From Diphasiastrum complanatum (taxonomy: Eukaryota; Streptophyta; Lycopodiopsida; Lycopodiales; Lycopodiaceae), in NCBI GenBank assembly GCA_029204225.1, contig CM055101.1, forward strand, positions 62,996,171-63,060,170: a stretch of DNA of 64,000 nt, given 5' to 3'. Each line of letters opens with the position of its first letter. Within the stretch, counting starts at the first letter, position 1. Below are positions 49,481-61,439 of the stretch, one piece after another. Position numbers and translations under genes: made by a program. The notes beneath the pieces were generated by a model that was given only the letters and a program-made list of their open reading frames with translations, did no database searches and was not told the DNA's origin.

Positions 49481-50655
49481 CAAAAAGTACAAAAGGACCA
49501 AGAGTGGATCCTAATATGATCCTTAAGAGGGATTGGTTGTCAGATTACTTGATCTATCAATCTACTTGAGATTAAGATCAAACTAGATCAATTCTAGACA
49601 CAGAATCCTAACAAGAACAATCACTAATTGAAGGTATTGTACTTTCTGGTTTCATATGTGTGAAACACGGTCTGAGTACGGACTCCAACCTGAAAATCAA
49701 GTACACATTGATAGAACCTCAAAACAATCAAAACAAATGTAGTCAAATGGAGAGAATCACTCAAAATTGCTTCCAGAACCAGGATTGGTGTCTCATAATG
49801 ATTATGGCCAAATGTGGCTCTATATATACAATAAGTGGGAGCTCGTGGTACTGATCATCTCTCTGATCCCACATGTGTGAAGGTGCTTTGCCATATGATG
49901 ATTCATCATGCAAAACTGACACTTGGACAAAACCTTCTATTTTGAGCACTTTTGGTCCATTTTCCTTCTATATGGAGATCTACTTGGAAATCTTCTAGAA
50001 TTCAAAATCCGCCTACTTCAGCTTATTCCACATGTGTGAGCTGTCCTCTACACATGGGATATGACACCTAACCAAAATATTTGGCTCATGCAATCAATAG
50101 ATTGATGCCATGTGTCATATATCTAGAAAACTAGTTTTTGGCCTTTTTAGCCACTAGAACTTGAATTAAATCATATGTACAACCTATATGATTATGGTAC
50201 ATGACAAGTACACTATTTTCACATGTGGGAACAGGCTCCGCACATGTGTGTTTATCTATATACAAGATTTTTGGCCTCTACCAAGCTTATTTTTTCATTT
50301 TTGGTCCATTTTCCTTCTATATGGAGATCTACTTGGAAATCTTCTAGAATTCAAAATCCGCCTACTTCAGCTTATTCCACACGTGTGAGCTGTCCTCTAC
50401 ACATGGGATATGACACCTAACCAAAATATTTGGCTCATGCAATCAATAGATTGATGCCATGTGTCATATATCTAGAAAACTAGTTTTTGGCCTTTTTAGC
50501 CACTAGAACTTGAATTAAATCATATGTACAACCTATATGATTATGGTACATGACAAGTACACTATTTTCACATGTGGGAACAGGCTCCGCACATGTGTGT
50601 TTATCTATATACAAGATTTTTGGCCTCTACCAAGCTTATTTTTTCATTTTTCACA
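49481..50655 (-). mobile_element. Minus-sense LTR of a B/F-like family with internal duplication
   Basis: On the minus strand it starts TGTGAAAAATG at 50655. The same start follows a polypurine tract in plus sense at 51075. Its end is set near 49481, where 'tttttgca' precedes a weak primer-site-like sequence; this end is uncertain. It carries several CACATGTG palindromes (near 50029, 50219, 50240 and their copies 349 bp on). Confidence 0.65.
49951..50648. repeat. 349-bp tandem duplication inside an LTR
   Basis: Units 49951-50299 and 50300-50648 appear identical apart from one base (cacatgtg near 50029 versus cacacgtg near 50378). The duplication is very recent compared with the LTR itself. 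Confidence 0.95.
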
Positions 50656-51141
50656 AAGATATGATGCAAACACTTTGTTATTATAGCATGCATAGTCTTG
50701 CCAATTTGGATGAGTCTAATTCTCTAGATCGTGGTAACATGATGTTAGATCTTTGTGATCCTAATAAATCAAGAAGAAATCTTTATTTTCTCATGAAGGA
50801 ACATGCACATGAAGAAGGATCAAGCCTCAAGGTCAAGCATCTACATGAAAATGGGAAGGAATCAATTCTGGAGGTGCTAAGATGGTGCAAAGTTCTCAAG
50901 CTCATCAAAGATGTCAACATCAAAGAAGCACTATCATGGATATGGTGATTTCAGATCAACATCAAGCTCATTGGATGATCTTCACACCTTTTGAGCCAGC
51001 AAAGACCAATTCAGCCCATGGAGTCAAGTTCAAGATCATCATGTTTTCCATCAGGCTAGATTTTTGAGGAGGAGTGTGAAAAATGCAAAAATAAGCTTAG
51101 TAGAGGCCAAAAATCTTGTATATAGATAAACACACATGTGC
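50656..51141 (+). mobile_element. 3' end of a Copia-type element with polypurine tract and LTR start
   Basis: An internal piece (50656-51064) leads to the polypurine tract gaggaggag (51066-51074) and the first bases of a plus-sense LTR (51075 to about 51141). The LTR piece matches, in opposite orientation, the LTR ending at 50655. No conserved coding domain is recognised in the internal piece. Confidence 0.7.
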
Positions 51142-52715
51142 GACTGGCAGCTGGTCTTCGACTTTGTGGGAAGCGAGTGCCTTATTTGGATCAAAAAATA
51201 TGGGGGGAAAGAAATCATCCCATTTTGTTTCAATGCCCAAAAAATATTTCAAGTCCCGGGCATAAGTGACTGCCACGCGGACTGTGGGATCGGGGCAATT
51301 GATGTAATGACTGGTGAATGCGGAGAGAGCTCTTCTGGCGTCTACATCCGTTGTCCACCCATATTTGGATTTGATAATTGGCCAACTGAAATTGTTGAGT
51401 GTCATCTGGTCTAGAGGAGTGCCGCATTCCGCCCATTTGGATCTTCTTGGATCGGCAGGAAATGCGCGTTCACCCGTAACTGTTGCAGACTCGTCCCGTA
51501 AGCCCTGATGGCCGCATGGTCTCTCTCAAATAACTGCTTCCGCCACTCTGGTTGTGGTTGGAGGGCGGGTAAGGCTTGCAGTTCTTTTCCCTTGATGGTC
51601 TGAGCTGAGAATGATATCTGGCAACCGTCTCTTGATGACTCGTGAGGATATCTGGATAAACATTCATTGATGCTCTCCTCCACGGATTTCGATCTTTGGA
51701 AGGCCTGGCTGGCAGATATCGTTCATGACCCTCTAGATGATGTTGCTTGGCCCTGGCTGGTGGTTGTGCCTTGGCTCTGGTCTCGTGTCTCAGCGGCCGC
51801 ATCTGTCTGCCCTTGTTCTTGGCCTTCAAACCCTGGATCTGGTTGAAATCCCCCTGCTACCTGCTGGCTCTGATCTTGGCTGGTACTAGCCTGTGCAGCG
51901 TCAAAATTAGGTGGCGGTGGAATTACCATGGGGGTGGGTTGGGCCTTCGTTTCCATGTATTTCTAGCATGTCTTGAGGGCTTGCTTGGCCTGGGCGAGCT
52001 CTTGCGTTGCGCTTGTCCGATACTTATTGAATTCCGCCTGGTAGCTGTTGAGGGTTTGGCTATAAATCTGCACCTGACACCGTAGAAGATTTATCTCTGA
52101 TTGGGAAAGTGGCCTTGTGTCCTATGCAGATTGAGCTAACTAGACGAGCTTCTCGTCTTGTAAGGCTTTAACCTCCGTCCCTAGGCACGTTTTCTCTGCT
52201 TCCAAAAGTGTAAGTTGCGCCTAGATGGGGGCAAGCCGTTGGGATGCTTCAGCTTGAAGCTCCCGCACCTTTGTGGAGGCCTCAATCAGCGCTTTGGAGA
52301 GGCTTTGAATATATTTATTTAGGCCCTCCTCCTTCTGTTGCAGCTTGGCAATCTCCTGGTGCCCTGCTTGTTCGTGTTGCTGAGCCAGAATCAGCTCTTG
52401 CTGCAGCTTGGTGAGGTCTGCTCGCAGCTGTGTATTACTCATTGCCAACTATAGTACCCTGCTTTCAGAATAGCTTTGGCTGCTACCGCATCCAGGATGT
52501 ATTTTCCTAGGGTTTGGTACGCCGTCATTAGATCCGTGGGAGCAACTGGTACCCTGGCACTGGCAGGGGCTTGTGTTGTATCGGCCCCGACGACTTGTGG
52601 AATTCTGTTGTCATTGTCTTCGATCAGATTTTCATTTGTTCTGATGCCATCTGGGGCGGTAGGGTTAGCCTGATCTGGTGATGCTACAAAAATTGTTTGT
52701 ACAAAGGCGTCATCA
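51142..52715 (-). pseudogene. Additional reading frame of a Gypsy element, copy 1
   Basis: On the minus strand the fragments are, in order: an acidic start (LPDDAFV at about 52710, NPTAPD, LIEDND), a coiled-coil segment (52448-52221, with LTKLQQELILAQQHEQ), a Gln/Pro-rich linker (51956-51723), and a C-terminal part with LQQLRVNAHFLP (about 51475) and YINCPDPTVRVAVTYARDLKY (about 51315-51250, given in part). The same blocks occur at 61.4-63.7 kb. It is not gag or pol. It resembles the extra frames of the Tat group of plant Gypsy elements, whose function is unknown. It is broken. Confidence 0.7.
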
Positions 52716-55500
52716 GGCAGCGTCTGAATCCTTGAATGTCTTGACCTTCAAACTTAGTTCTACACAAAATCTTCTGTGTAATTCCAAACTTAATGCTTTA
52801 GTAAAAATATCTGCTATCATATCTTGCATTCTATAATATTGCAATCTGACCTCTTCGTTGAGAACTTTGCTTCTGATGAAATGATATTTCAGTTCACTGT
52901 GCTTATTCTTGGAATGAAATCTAGGGTTGGCTGATAAAGCGATGGCACTTTGATTATCACAAAATAATACTGTCGAAGCATACTTATTCAGACTGATATC
53001 TGAGAGTAAGTTCCTCAACCAAATTGTTTGCTTTGTAGCTTGAGAGGCTACGATATACTCCAATTCAGTGGAAGATAGAACTATTGAAGATTGCTTGTGA
53101 CAGTTCTAGAAAATTGAACCGTTGTTAATGAAGAATATAAATTCGGAAGTAGATTTACTAGTGTCTACATCTCCTACCCAACTTGCATTTGTGTTGAGTT
53201 TGTCATTGCCAACTGCTCCATAACAAATGCAAAAGTCTATAGTAGATCGAAGATATCTCATGGCTCTGATAATAGCCTTCCAATGTGTTACACTAGGATC
53301 AGTCATAAACTGACTGAGAGAGCTGACTGCAAAAGCTATCTCTGGTCTGGTACAGATCATGGCGTACATAAGAAACCCTGTAATAGAATGGTAAGGATAC
53401 TCACGCATCCGCTGCTTCTCATGAACTGTTTGGGGGCATTGGTCCTTTGACAATTTGAGTCCTGGTTTAATTGGTGAGAGAGCTAACTTGCAATTCATCA
53501 GATTATATCTGACTAGCATGTTGTAGATGTACCTCTGTTGTGTAATGTAGATCAAATTTTGTTTTTTGTCTCTATGGATTTGTATAGCAAGGCAGAAATG
53601 AACTTCGCCTAGATCGGTCATGTCAAATTTGGAAGATAGCATTGTCTTGGCCTCTTTATCAGATCGCTATTGTTGCTGAAAAGCAATGTATCATCCACGT
53701 ATAAAGTGATAATGATAAAATACTGCTGCACTGCTTTGAAGTAAACGTTTGAATCTGAAGAGCTAGGTGTGTAGCCGTGATCAATAAGGAAAGTGTTGAT
53801 CCTCTGAAACCATGCTCGAGTAGATTGCTTCAAGCCATAAAGTGCCTTATAGAGTTTATACACATGATTGTGTTTACCTTCGATAATATAACCTTCGGGT
53901 TGCACTATGTAAATGTCTTCTTTGATAACTCCATTGAGATATGTTGTCTGTACATTCATTTAATGTACTTTTTGCAACAACAAATGATAGCAAAAGTCGA
54001 ATAGAAGAATATTTGGCTACTGGACTGAAAGTTTCAGTGTTATCGACGTTGTATACCTGAGAAAATCCTCTGGCTACAAGTTGTGCCTTTCTCCTATTGA
54101 TACTTCCATCTGCATTGTACTTGACTTTGAATATCCATTTGCAATCAGCTACGTTTCTGCTGGCAGGTAATTCGACAATTGTCCACGTCTGGTTCTTGAT
54201 AAGAGATGAAGACTCTTTATCCATAACTTCTTTCCAGAGATCTGAATCAGGCTGATTGAGTGCCTCTTGGACAGACGTCGGTTCCTAAACAAGATAAGCT
54301 ACAGACTCGTCTATATTTTTTGGTTAGGTGGTCTGCTAGTCCTTGAAGATCTTCTGGGTAATATAGGAAGTTGATTATTTCCATCATACTGTAGTTGCTA
54401 ATCTGCAACATCATCATCTTCTAATTCGTTGTTGATTTGTTGTTCGTCAAGAGTAGAAGAGCTTGGACCTTCAATGAGAATAGTCGACTGAGGAACTGGA
54501 AAGTTCAAAGCGTCAGGAGAATCTGATAGGTTGGCTACATGGGGACTGCCCTTTCCTTTGAGGTCTTGAAATTGATCTTCGACGAAGATAACATCCCGGC
54601 TAGTGAATATCTTAGAATCAATGGGATCGAACAGCTTGTAGGCTTGATCTAAAGTAGTGTAGCTGATGAAAACACATTTGATACTCTGGAAGTCGAGCTT
54701 CTTCCTGAGATCATGAGGTATCTGCACAACAACAGTACATCCAAAAACTCGTAAGTTTGATAAAGAAGGTGGTACTTGTCCAAAATTCGAATGATGTTTT
54801 GTTTGAGAGGCCTTTATTGGAACATCTGTTCTGAATATAGGTTGTTGTTGGAACAACTTCAGCCCAGAAGCACTTCAAAAGTGTCGCATGTGATAACATG
54901 CACTTTGTTGATTCAACTAAGGTTATGTTCTTTCTCTCAGCAAGACCATTTGATTGAGGCGAATAAGAAGTGATGTATTGTTGCTCAATGCTGTTGTTAA
55001 GGCAATAGTCCTTGAATTCGTTGGAGATGTATTCTCCCCTGTTATCTGACGTCAGTGCATTGATTTGTTTGCCAGTCTGATTCTCAGCATGCTCTTTAAA
55101 TTGTCTGAATTTGATGAAAGCCTTTGATTTTTGTTTAATGAAATAAACAGCGATTCTTTTGGAGAATTTGTCAATAAAGGTAATGAAATACTTTGCATCT
55201 AGCAATGAAGGAGTTTGCATAGGTCCACATATATTTGTATAAATATCATCTAACAGATCTTTTGTTGCATGCCTATGGTTTGATCTAAAAGGAATCCCAA
55301 TCTACTTTCCAAAGATGTAGCTATGACAGACAGGGAGATCGACCTTACCAGAAGGATAGTCGAGATCAAGAACCATGGATTGTCTGGACATGTTCAAAAC
55401 AGATGCATGGTTCAAGTGTCCTAAGCGATGATGCCATAGTAATGCTTTATTGACTAGAACAGAGGTTTTCAAGGCCTGACTAGACTTAGAATAGTATCCA
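52716..55500 (-). mobile_element. Ty1/Copia pol relic I, minus strand
   Basis: In element order it has pre-integrase scraps (about 55480-55260), integrase (55220-54711, with TSDNRGEYISNEF and QSNGLAERKN), the integrase end (54856-54398), reverse transcriptase (54224-53618, with WIFKVKYNADGS and LYVDDTLLFS), the RT/RNase H link (53642-53106), and RNase H (53063-52713, with EYIVASQATKQTIWLRNLL and CDNQSAIALSANP). No LTR or gag is attached. Broken at several places, yet the best preserved Copia pol in the window. Confidence 0.87.
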
Positions 55501-55504
55501 TTGA

Positions 55505-55827
55505 AAAAAGGCTAAGAGGATTTTAAGACTCATCTCGGGTACATTGGATTTTGGGATTGTATATAGAGGAGATGTGATTAACCTTCATGCATTTAGTGAT
55601 TCAGATTTTGGAGGGGACAAGAGGGATAGGAGATCAACAAGTGCCTATTCAACTTTCATAGGAGAAGATGTGGTTTCATGGCTTTCCAAAAAGCAAGAAA
55701 CTATATCTCTACCTTCAACTGAGGCCGAGTACAAAGCTTTGACAACTACAACAAAAGAGATTTTTTGGATCACAAGATTATTGGTGGAGCTGAAGATCAT
55801 GGATTCAGAGGAGGCACCAATAATCTA
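55505..55827 (+). pseudogene. Copia RNase H fragment, plus strand
   Basis: It contains AFSDSDFGGDKRDRRSTSAY and SWLSKKQETISLPSTEAEYK, the classic Copia RNase H blocks. It is on the strand opposite to relic I and of a different Copia family. It ends where a Gypsy LTR starts. Confidence 0.85.
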
Positions 55828-56365
55828 TGTTGGGGGTATTCCCAACACAGAGTAAGTAAATAGATTTGACTAATAAATGTGTTGCAAGGGCATGGCATCC
55901 TGTGCGTTTAAGCCCATGGCCCAATGAGCACGCAAATTGAGCGTAAATAGAAATAATAGACTTGGGCCCTTTTGTAATAAAAATAAAACTTGAGGCCCAA
56001 AGTCAAGTTTAGAACTTAGTGTTGAACTTTTTTAAGTTGGGTCCAAACGGAGACTCACATGAATCATGTGAAATCCAATGTACTTTTTTAAGACCTTTGG
56101 ATCAAGTTGGGTCCAAGATGAATGGATAGGATTAGTGCACATATTAGCCAATAGTGATTTTGGGGCAAGGGCCTTCCTCATTTATAAAAAGGCACCTCAT
56201 GTAATCTATTTTCATGCTTAATTGAGAGGAGGAGACTCTACTATTTTGAGAGCTCAAGCATCCTCATTTGCCAATCACTCTTGCTTATGCTATTGTTGTG
56301 ATTGCTTGTTATTTCCATATCTTCCATGTTTTTTTGTTTGTGTTAGTTAAAATTTCTCCATAAGC
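55828..56365 (+). repeat. Gypsy LTR fragment, plus sense (family of relic E)
   Basis: It starts TGTTGGGGGTATTCCC and follows the minus-strand reading of 33443-32900 closely, including 'gggcatggcatcctg' and 'aagcccatggcccaatgag'. It contains a TATA-like 'tttataaaaagg' near 56181. Confidence 0.88.
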
Positions 56366-57170
56366 AATACCATTGAGCAATGCAGACTTTTCCAAAGAAA
56401 CTGATACAAATTGCTGGCATATTTTAAAGTCGATTTTCGATAGAGTTTTGGTTGACTGAGAGAATCCCAATCATTATTCACATCCATATATTTTGGATAA
56501 GCGTGTGAATTAGATATTGGCAATTGAGTTATAGAGAATCCATAGGAATAGGGTTCTCCAACTAAAGTCACTTGTAGATCTTGTAAAATGGACCAAGAGG
56601 CATTGAACAATAATCCAAAGTATTGATACAAGTTGGATTTATATGGAATAATGAAATCTCTTCATTGTTGACAATATCCTTGTTGAATACCTCACACTCC
56701 ATTAGATTGTTGTTAAAAATAAAAATATTCTCAAAAGCTACAAAATCAAATTGAATCCGTTCGTAGATCAAATCCTTTAAATAGCCACTCAATTCCAAGC
56801 CATGAAATATCGGTTCCATATAGTCCTCATTCCGAAAGTTTGGTGAATGCCTTGATCGACTTTCTTGGAGCATAGCAATATTCTCAATTTGACGATCCAT
56901 AGTTGCTTGTTCATTGACCATATTAAGGCATTGATGTAGGTCAAGTTCCAAACTTTGATAGTTGAAGTGAAACTTGAAAGGATGTTCAATTATCTTCACA
57001 TCCTAATCTAAATCTTGACTTTTGTTTGAATCTTGATTTTCACCATCTGTTGTTGCAATTTGATCCGAATCTTGAATTGGACTTTTGTTGCCTACAATTG
57101 TATCTGGATCTGGGACTTGACTTGCATTGTCGCTTTGCTCATCTAACTCATTATCATCATTTCACTCATC
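56366..57170 (-). pseudogene. Unrecognised coding relic
   Basis: The minus strand has frames of 143 codons (56999-56568) and 94 codons (56631-56347) that overlap in different frames. A further acidic, Ser/Asp/Gln-rich stretch precedes them (up to about 57165, with SELDEQSDNASQVPDPD). I recognise no domain. Amino-acid usage is protein-like (for example NFRNEDYMEPIFHGLELSGY). It could be a captured host-gene fragment, an extra frame of an LTR element, or part of a DNA transposon. It looks broken about once or twice. Confidence 0.4.
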
Positions 57171-57644
57171 CGCTTTGTAAGAAAATAAATTTCCTACACT
57201 GTCTTTTCTCACGTCCTCTGACGGCCCTCACGCCCGATGCCCCTTCCCTCATACCAGGTCCTTTTCTCTCTTTCGGAACATGTGCCCGCGCCCTGCGAAT
57301 ATTTTGTGAGAGTATTCCTTGAGAATATTCTCCAACATATTCCTTTCCTCTCCTCTCCTACGTGCCCAACAATTTTTTTTTTTGCTGTAATTTTTTTAAA
57401 AAACATTTTTCACAGTCTCCTATATTCTTCTGTGAGCACTCCAATGTTTCATGGATTCCAGAAATTTATAGAATTCAATTTTGAATTTTTTTTAACACCC
57501 CCTTCCTAAGTTGTAATCAATCTCTTTTTTCTAAATTCTCATTAAACTTCCATAACTTTTTAGTTTGAGCTCCGATTTCAGTGGAGTAACAACAAAAAGT
57601 GATTAGAACGACGAGCCTGACATTGCTAAGTTATTGAAAGTTTT
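57171..57644. other. Spacer, perhaps the 5' flank of the unrecognised relic
   Basis: This is a CT-rich, comparatively GC-rich segment (57200-57350) followed by T-rich runs. On the minus strand it could be the leader or promoter of the relic at 56366-57170. No motif is decisive. Confidence 0.35.
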
Positions 57645-57805
57645 TAATTACTACTTTTCACCTTTAACTCTACTCCTCTACACTAACATTCATGATGACT
57701 TTAGGCTGAATGAGAAGAAGAGAAGTGAATAGGAAAAGGAGAAGAGAGAAAGAGGGAAGAGAGGGAGAAGGGGAGAGAGGTGAGATGGAGGTTAGCTTTG
57801 GATAC
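57645..57805 (-). repeat. Gypsy LTR fragment, minus sense (family of relic E)
   Basis: The plus strand reads 'aactctactcctctacacta' and 'ggaggttagct', matching 32760-32920. Its sense is opposite to the fragment at 55828-56365. Confidence 0.8.
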
Positions 57806-58580
57806 TAACTCTATGAATCTTTTATTGAGTAATGCCAACAATGATTGTTCATCAATGGTTATTTGGAACAATCGAAACATCAAATCCCTGGTTCAACTTT
57901 GGAATGTATTTTCACTATTTGGGATTGATGCTTCAACGATTTATATGGGCAACTGCAAATTTTATATTTCGACATGAGAGTTCATTTTTGAGGTCAATCA
58001 AGTCAAATATTCACAACCACCTATGAATGAGGTATTGACCAAATTTGAAGAAATATATTTTGGTCAACAGTATGCCTAGAGATATGCTTCATCGTGCAAC
58101 ATAATGTCAGTATTCATGCCGACTGCTTCATATGGAACATTTATATATGAACAACAATTCATGACTGCCATTGTTTATGACAGAATTGTAATTTTCTTCA
58201 TCAACTTGGTCAAACAACATGGATGCAAAACAAAACCAAGAATCCAAGGGAATTGGATAAGCATCCGAGTTGGTATGATGTCGAGGAAGCAGACAAAAGA
58301 GAATATTGCGGTAATGCTCTGTCCATTCCGTACAAATTGGATGTCTACAAGCAATATGGTATTTCATCAACCTCTTCTTCGACCATCATTTCTTCTTCAT
58401 GGGAAAAAAAAAAAAAGTTTGAAGCTAGCAAAATAGATTCAATTCGACACCTTTGGATTTGTAATGAGGCAATAATTTTTTTGGACGACACATCTCAATC
58501 ATGACTACTTAACCAAGGTGATCAAGCTAATCAGACAAGCGTCTTTATTTTTTAGGACAAAAATGTTTAAGTAGGGAGAG
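57806..58580 (+). other. Internal 3' part of an LTR element, no domain recognised
   Basis: The segment ends in a polypurine tract (gtagggagag, 58571-58580) right before an LTR start. Frames of 60-110 codons exist on both strands, and none shows a known motif. Confidence 0.45.
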
Positions 58581-59012
58581 TGTCATGTACTTTTAGTACA
58601 TCCATGCTTATACATGCAAGATAATGTCCAATGAAAGCTTTGTAGGCCCAAAAGGAGCTATTAGCCTTAAGAACAAGGCAATTCCCTCTTTAGGCCCTTC
58701 AAAGTAATGGTTTTTGAGCATTTCTTGAGTAATTTCACTATTTGTCTTGTGATTTTATGCTTCTATGGATTCTAATTTTAGTGTACTTTATTCTCTGTTG
58801 GTAGTCCATACTATGATAGGTTTTCACAAGTGTAAAACCAACAAGTCATAGTTTTGATCATAATTGATTGTTCTTGTTAGATTTGTTGATGTAGAAGTGA
58901 TCTAATGAGCTTAATCTTGTGTAGATTGGTAGACCAATTGAATCTAACACCCAATCACTCTTGTGGATCTGATTTGGATCCATTCTTGGTCCTCATTTTC
59001 TATATTTTCACA
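58581..59012 (+). repeat. LTR with a polypurine tract before it and a primer-binding site after it
   Basis: The LTR runs TGTCATG...TTTTCACA, 432 bp. The primer-binding site tggtattagagcc follows at 59013, and its next bases (aagtacaagagcat) match element F's leader. A polypurine tract precedes the LTR. An ordinary 5' LTR has only the former and a 3' LTR only the latter. Confidence 0.7.
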
Positions 59013-59374
59013 TGGTATTAGAGCCAAGTACAAGAGCATTAATGGCATTGATCTAAATTACACCCAAATTAGCAAGTTTTTGGAAACTAGCTAATCTTGA
59101 GGTAGCGAGTTTGAATGGATAGATAGAATCAATATTTTTGCACCAGATCTTGTTGTGGGATGTAGGTGTACTTTCCACATGTGTGGGGCCATACCAGTTC
59201 TGAGCAATAAATTTCAGTTTGGTGCATTATATGCTTCGTACACCCATTTAGTGCATTTTTCAAGCTTTTTCTTGCATTGTTTCTATTCATTGATTTGTTC
59301 TTGGTTTAGATCAATCATATAGCTTATTTAAAGCTCGATTCAAGTACAATAAAGCTAATTCTCTGATGTTTTGA
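59013..59374 (+). other. Leader of an F-like Copia element, cut by Gypsy sequence
   Basis: The primer-binding site and about 340 bp of leader resemble the leader of element F, including CACATGTG at 59176-59183. Gypsy pol begins at about 59375. Confidence 0.65.
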
Positions 59375-60720
59375 GTGTTGCTCTATCTTGTTAACAAAAC
59401 CTGCAACACAGGGAGAATCACTCGATGGCTACTTTTGTTGTTAGAGTTTGATTTTTGGATAGTGGTTTGCAAGGAAAAACAACACTACATGGCAGATTAT
59501 GTATCGGGTTTCAAGGAGAAGGAGGTTCCAACCCAACCCGATGATGAATTACCCAATGCTACCTTATTTTATGTTGACACCGTATCGGAATGGGTTGTTG
59601 ACATAGTTGAATATCTAATGTGAGACCAACCAGACATATCATTACCCAAGGCGGATCAGCAAAAATTGATCTTGAAAACTAGACCTTATCAGCTGATTGC
59701 CGGCCAATTGTACCGAAGAGGACTAGATGGGATTCTTCGGTGATGTATTCTTCCTCATGAGGCCACCCAAATCATTTCACTTTCACATGAAGGCATGGGT
59801 GGAGGTCATTTTGCATCCGACATTACAATTGATCCTGCAATCAGGATACTGGTGGCCAACAATTCATAATCATAGAGAGGAATATATGAGAAAATGTGAT
59901 GTGTGCCAGAGGGCAAGGAGACCAACGAGATTGGATTATGACCTTCTGCACCCGGTCTTAGCCCAAGCACCATTTGAAAAGTGAGGATCGGATTATATTG
60001 GTCCAATTCACCCTGCAGCAAGAAGTACCCAAGCCTGATACATAATTGTGGCCACCGACTACCTCATCAAGTGGGTCAAAGCCAAGGTAGTGAGAGTAGC
60101 TAATGTTAGGACCACTGCCAAGTTTCTCTATGAAAATATCATTGTGCACTTTGGATGCTCGATGGAGATAGTCAGCGATCGCGGGAGCCATTTTATCAAT
60201 GATACCATCAAGGACCTGTTGGAGGAATTCTTCGTGATCCATAGAACCAGTACGCCTTATTATTCTCGCAATAATGGGCAAGCAGAGTCGTCCAATAAGA
60301 TCCTGTATAGTGTACTCACGAAAATAGTTGAGGCTAGCAGATCGGATTGTAAACACAAGTTGCATGCTGCTCTGTGGGCATTCAGGACAGCATATAAGAG
60401 AAGCACTAATCAAATGCCATTCCAATTGGTTTATGGTCAGGATGTTGTAATGCTAGTAGACTTTTTTGTCCCTTCATTAAGAATTGCCACATGCAACGTC
60501 TTGATGAATCCAGATCTCTACAATTACACCATGAAGCTCTACATAAGCTCTGCATAAGCTCTGTGAAACATGCTTACTAGTTGTACATGCACTACCAGCT
60601 GAAAAGGAATGACGCAAAGCATGGCATGATCATAGGTTACAAAAGAAAGATCTTCGATGGGTTATGGATCAGAGAATCTCGAGATCTCGTCAAAAAACAC
60701 TCAACTTTTTCCATGATTTT
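59375..60720 (+). pseudogene. Ty3/Gypsy RNase H end and integrase remains (relic J)
   Basis: The RNase H end reads ITRWLLLLLEFDFWIVVCKE (about 59410). An H2C2-type zinc region with CDVCQRARRPT follows near 59910, then the integrase core (59990-60480) with VATDYLIKWVKA, VSDRGSHFINDTI and YYSRNNGQAESSNKIL. Its style is Athila/Tat-like. Several breaks are present, and no LTR is attached in the same sense. Confidence 0.85.
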
Positions 60721-60769
60721 AGGAGATCTCTTGGAAGATAGCTCTTGAAACTTGGATAGTCACTAATCT

Positions 60770-61120
60770 TACTCAGATGCATCTATGAAAATCTCTGCGA
60801 GAGTTATTGATGGAAAAAACATCATTTTTTAGTGTTTGCAAGGGTTCCAATGAGCAGAATTTTCAAAACCTTCGTAGAGCATCAAGATCATCAAACCAAC
60901 CTTTGCAAGGGGATAAATGGAATGAGAGTAGTGAAATTAGTTAGTCTGCATGGTCTGATCTTGAAAATCCAACCACTGGAGCAAGTTGTGTGAGCATTCA
61001 CTTCCTGCAAGAATTGAACCCTCGCAAACTGTTTGAACCCTCGCAGAACCTTCACAGGACAGCCATATCACCTTCTGAACTTTCGTAGACTTCTCTGAGG
61101 TCTTAGAATTTTGTGAAGAA
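60770..61120. repeat. Hairpin-prone repeats like those in the leader of relic E
   Basis: The plus strand shows 'ctctgcgagagtt' (about 60795), 'tgtttgcaagggttcc' (about 60834), 'accctcgcaaactg' (about 61017) and 'aaccctcgcagaacc' (about 61037). The first two match 31995-32050 in the same plus-strand orientation. Confidence 0.6.
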
Positions 61121-61439
61121 GGTCCTTGACAAAATTTGGGTGGAACTGAACAAGGAAAAGTGGATTTCACCTAATTCGCTATATTAGGGCTGAATTCGAG
61201 TCATTTGTCACCTTTCCTAGCGAAGCTCTGTTCAAATTTTGACCAAAATTTCCAAGATCTTCGATTGTGACCAAAATTCCTACAAGCCATCATCTGCATA
61301 CTCTGAACTGCCGTTGCTACCAGCCAATTCCTATTTTTTATTGTTTTTCTTGTTTCCATCACTTTTACCATTCCCACCGATTTTCTTACTTTTTAACACT
61401 TTTTCTTTGTAACCAATTTTAACTATCACTGCTAACGTG

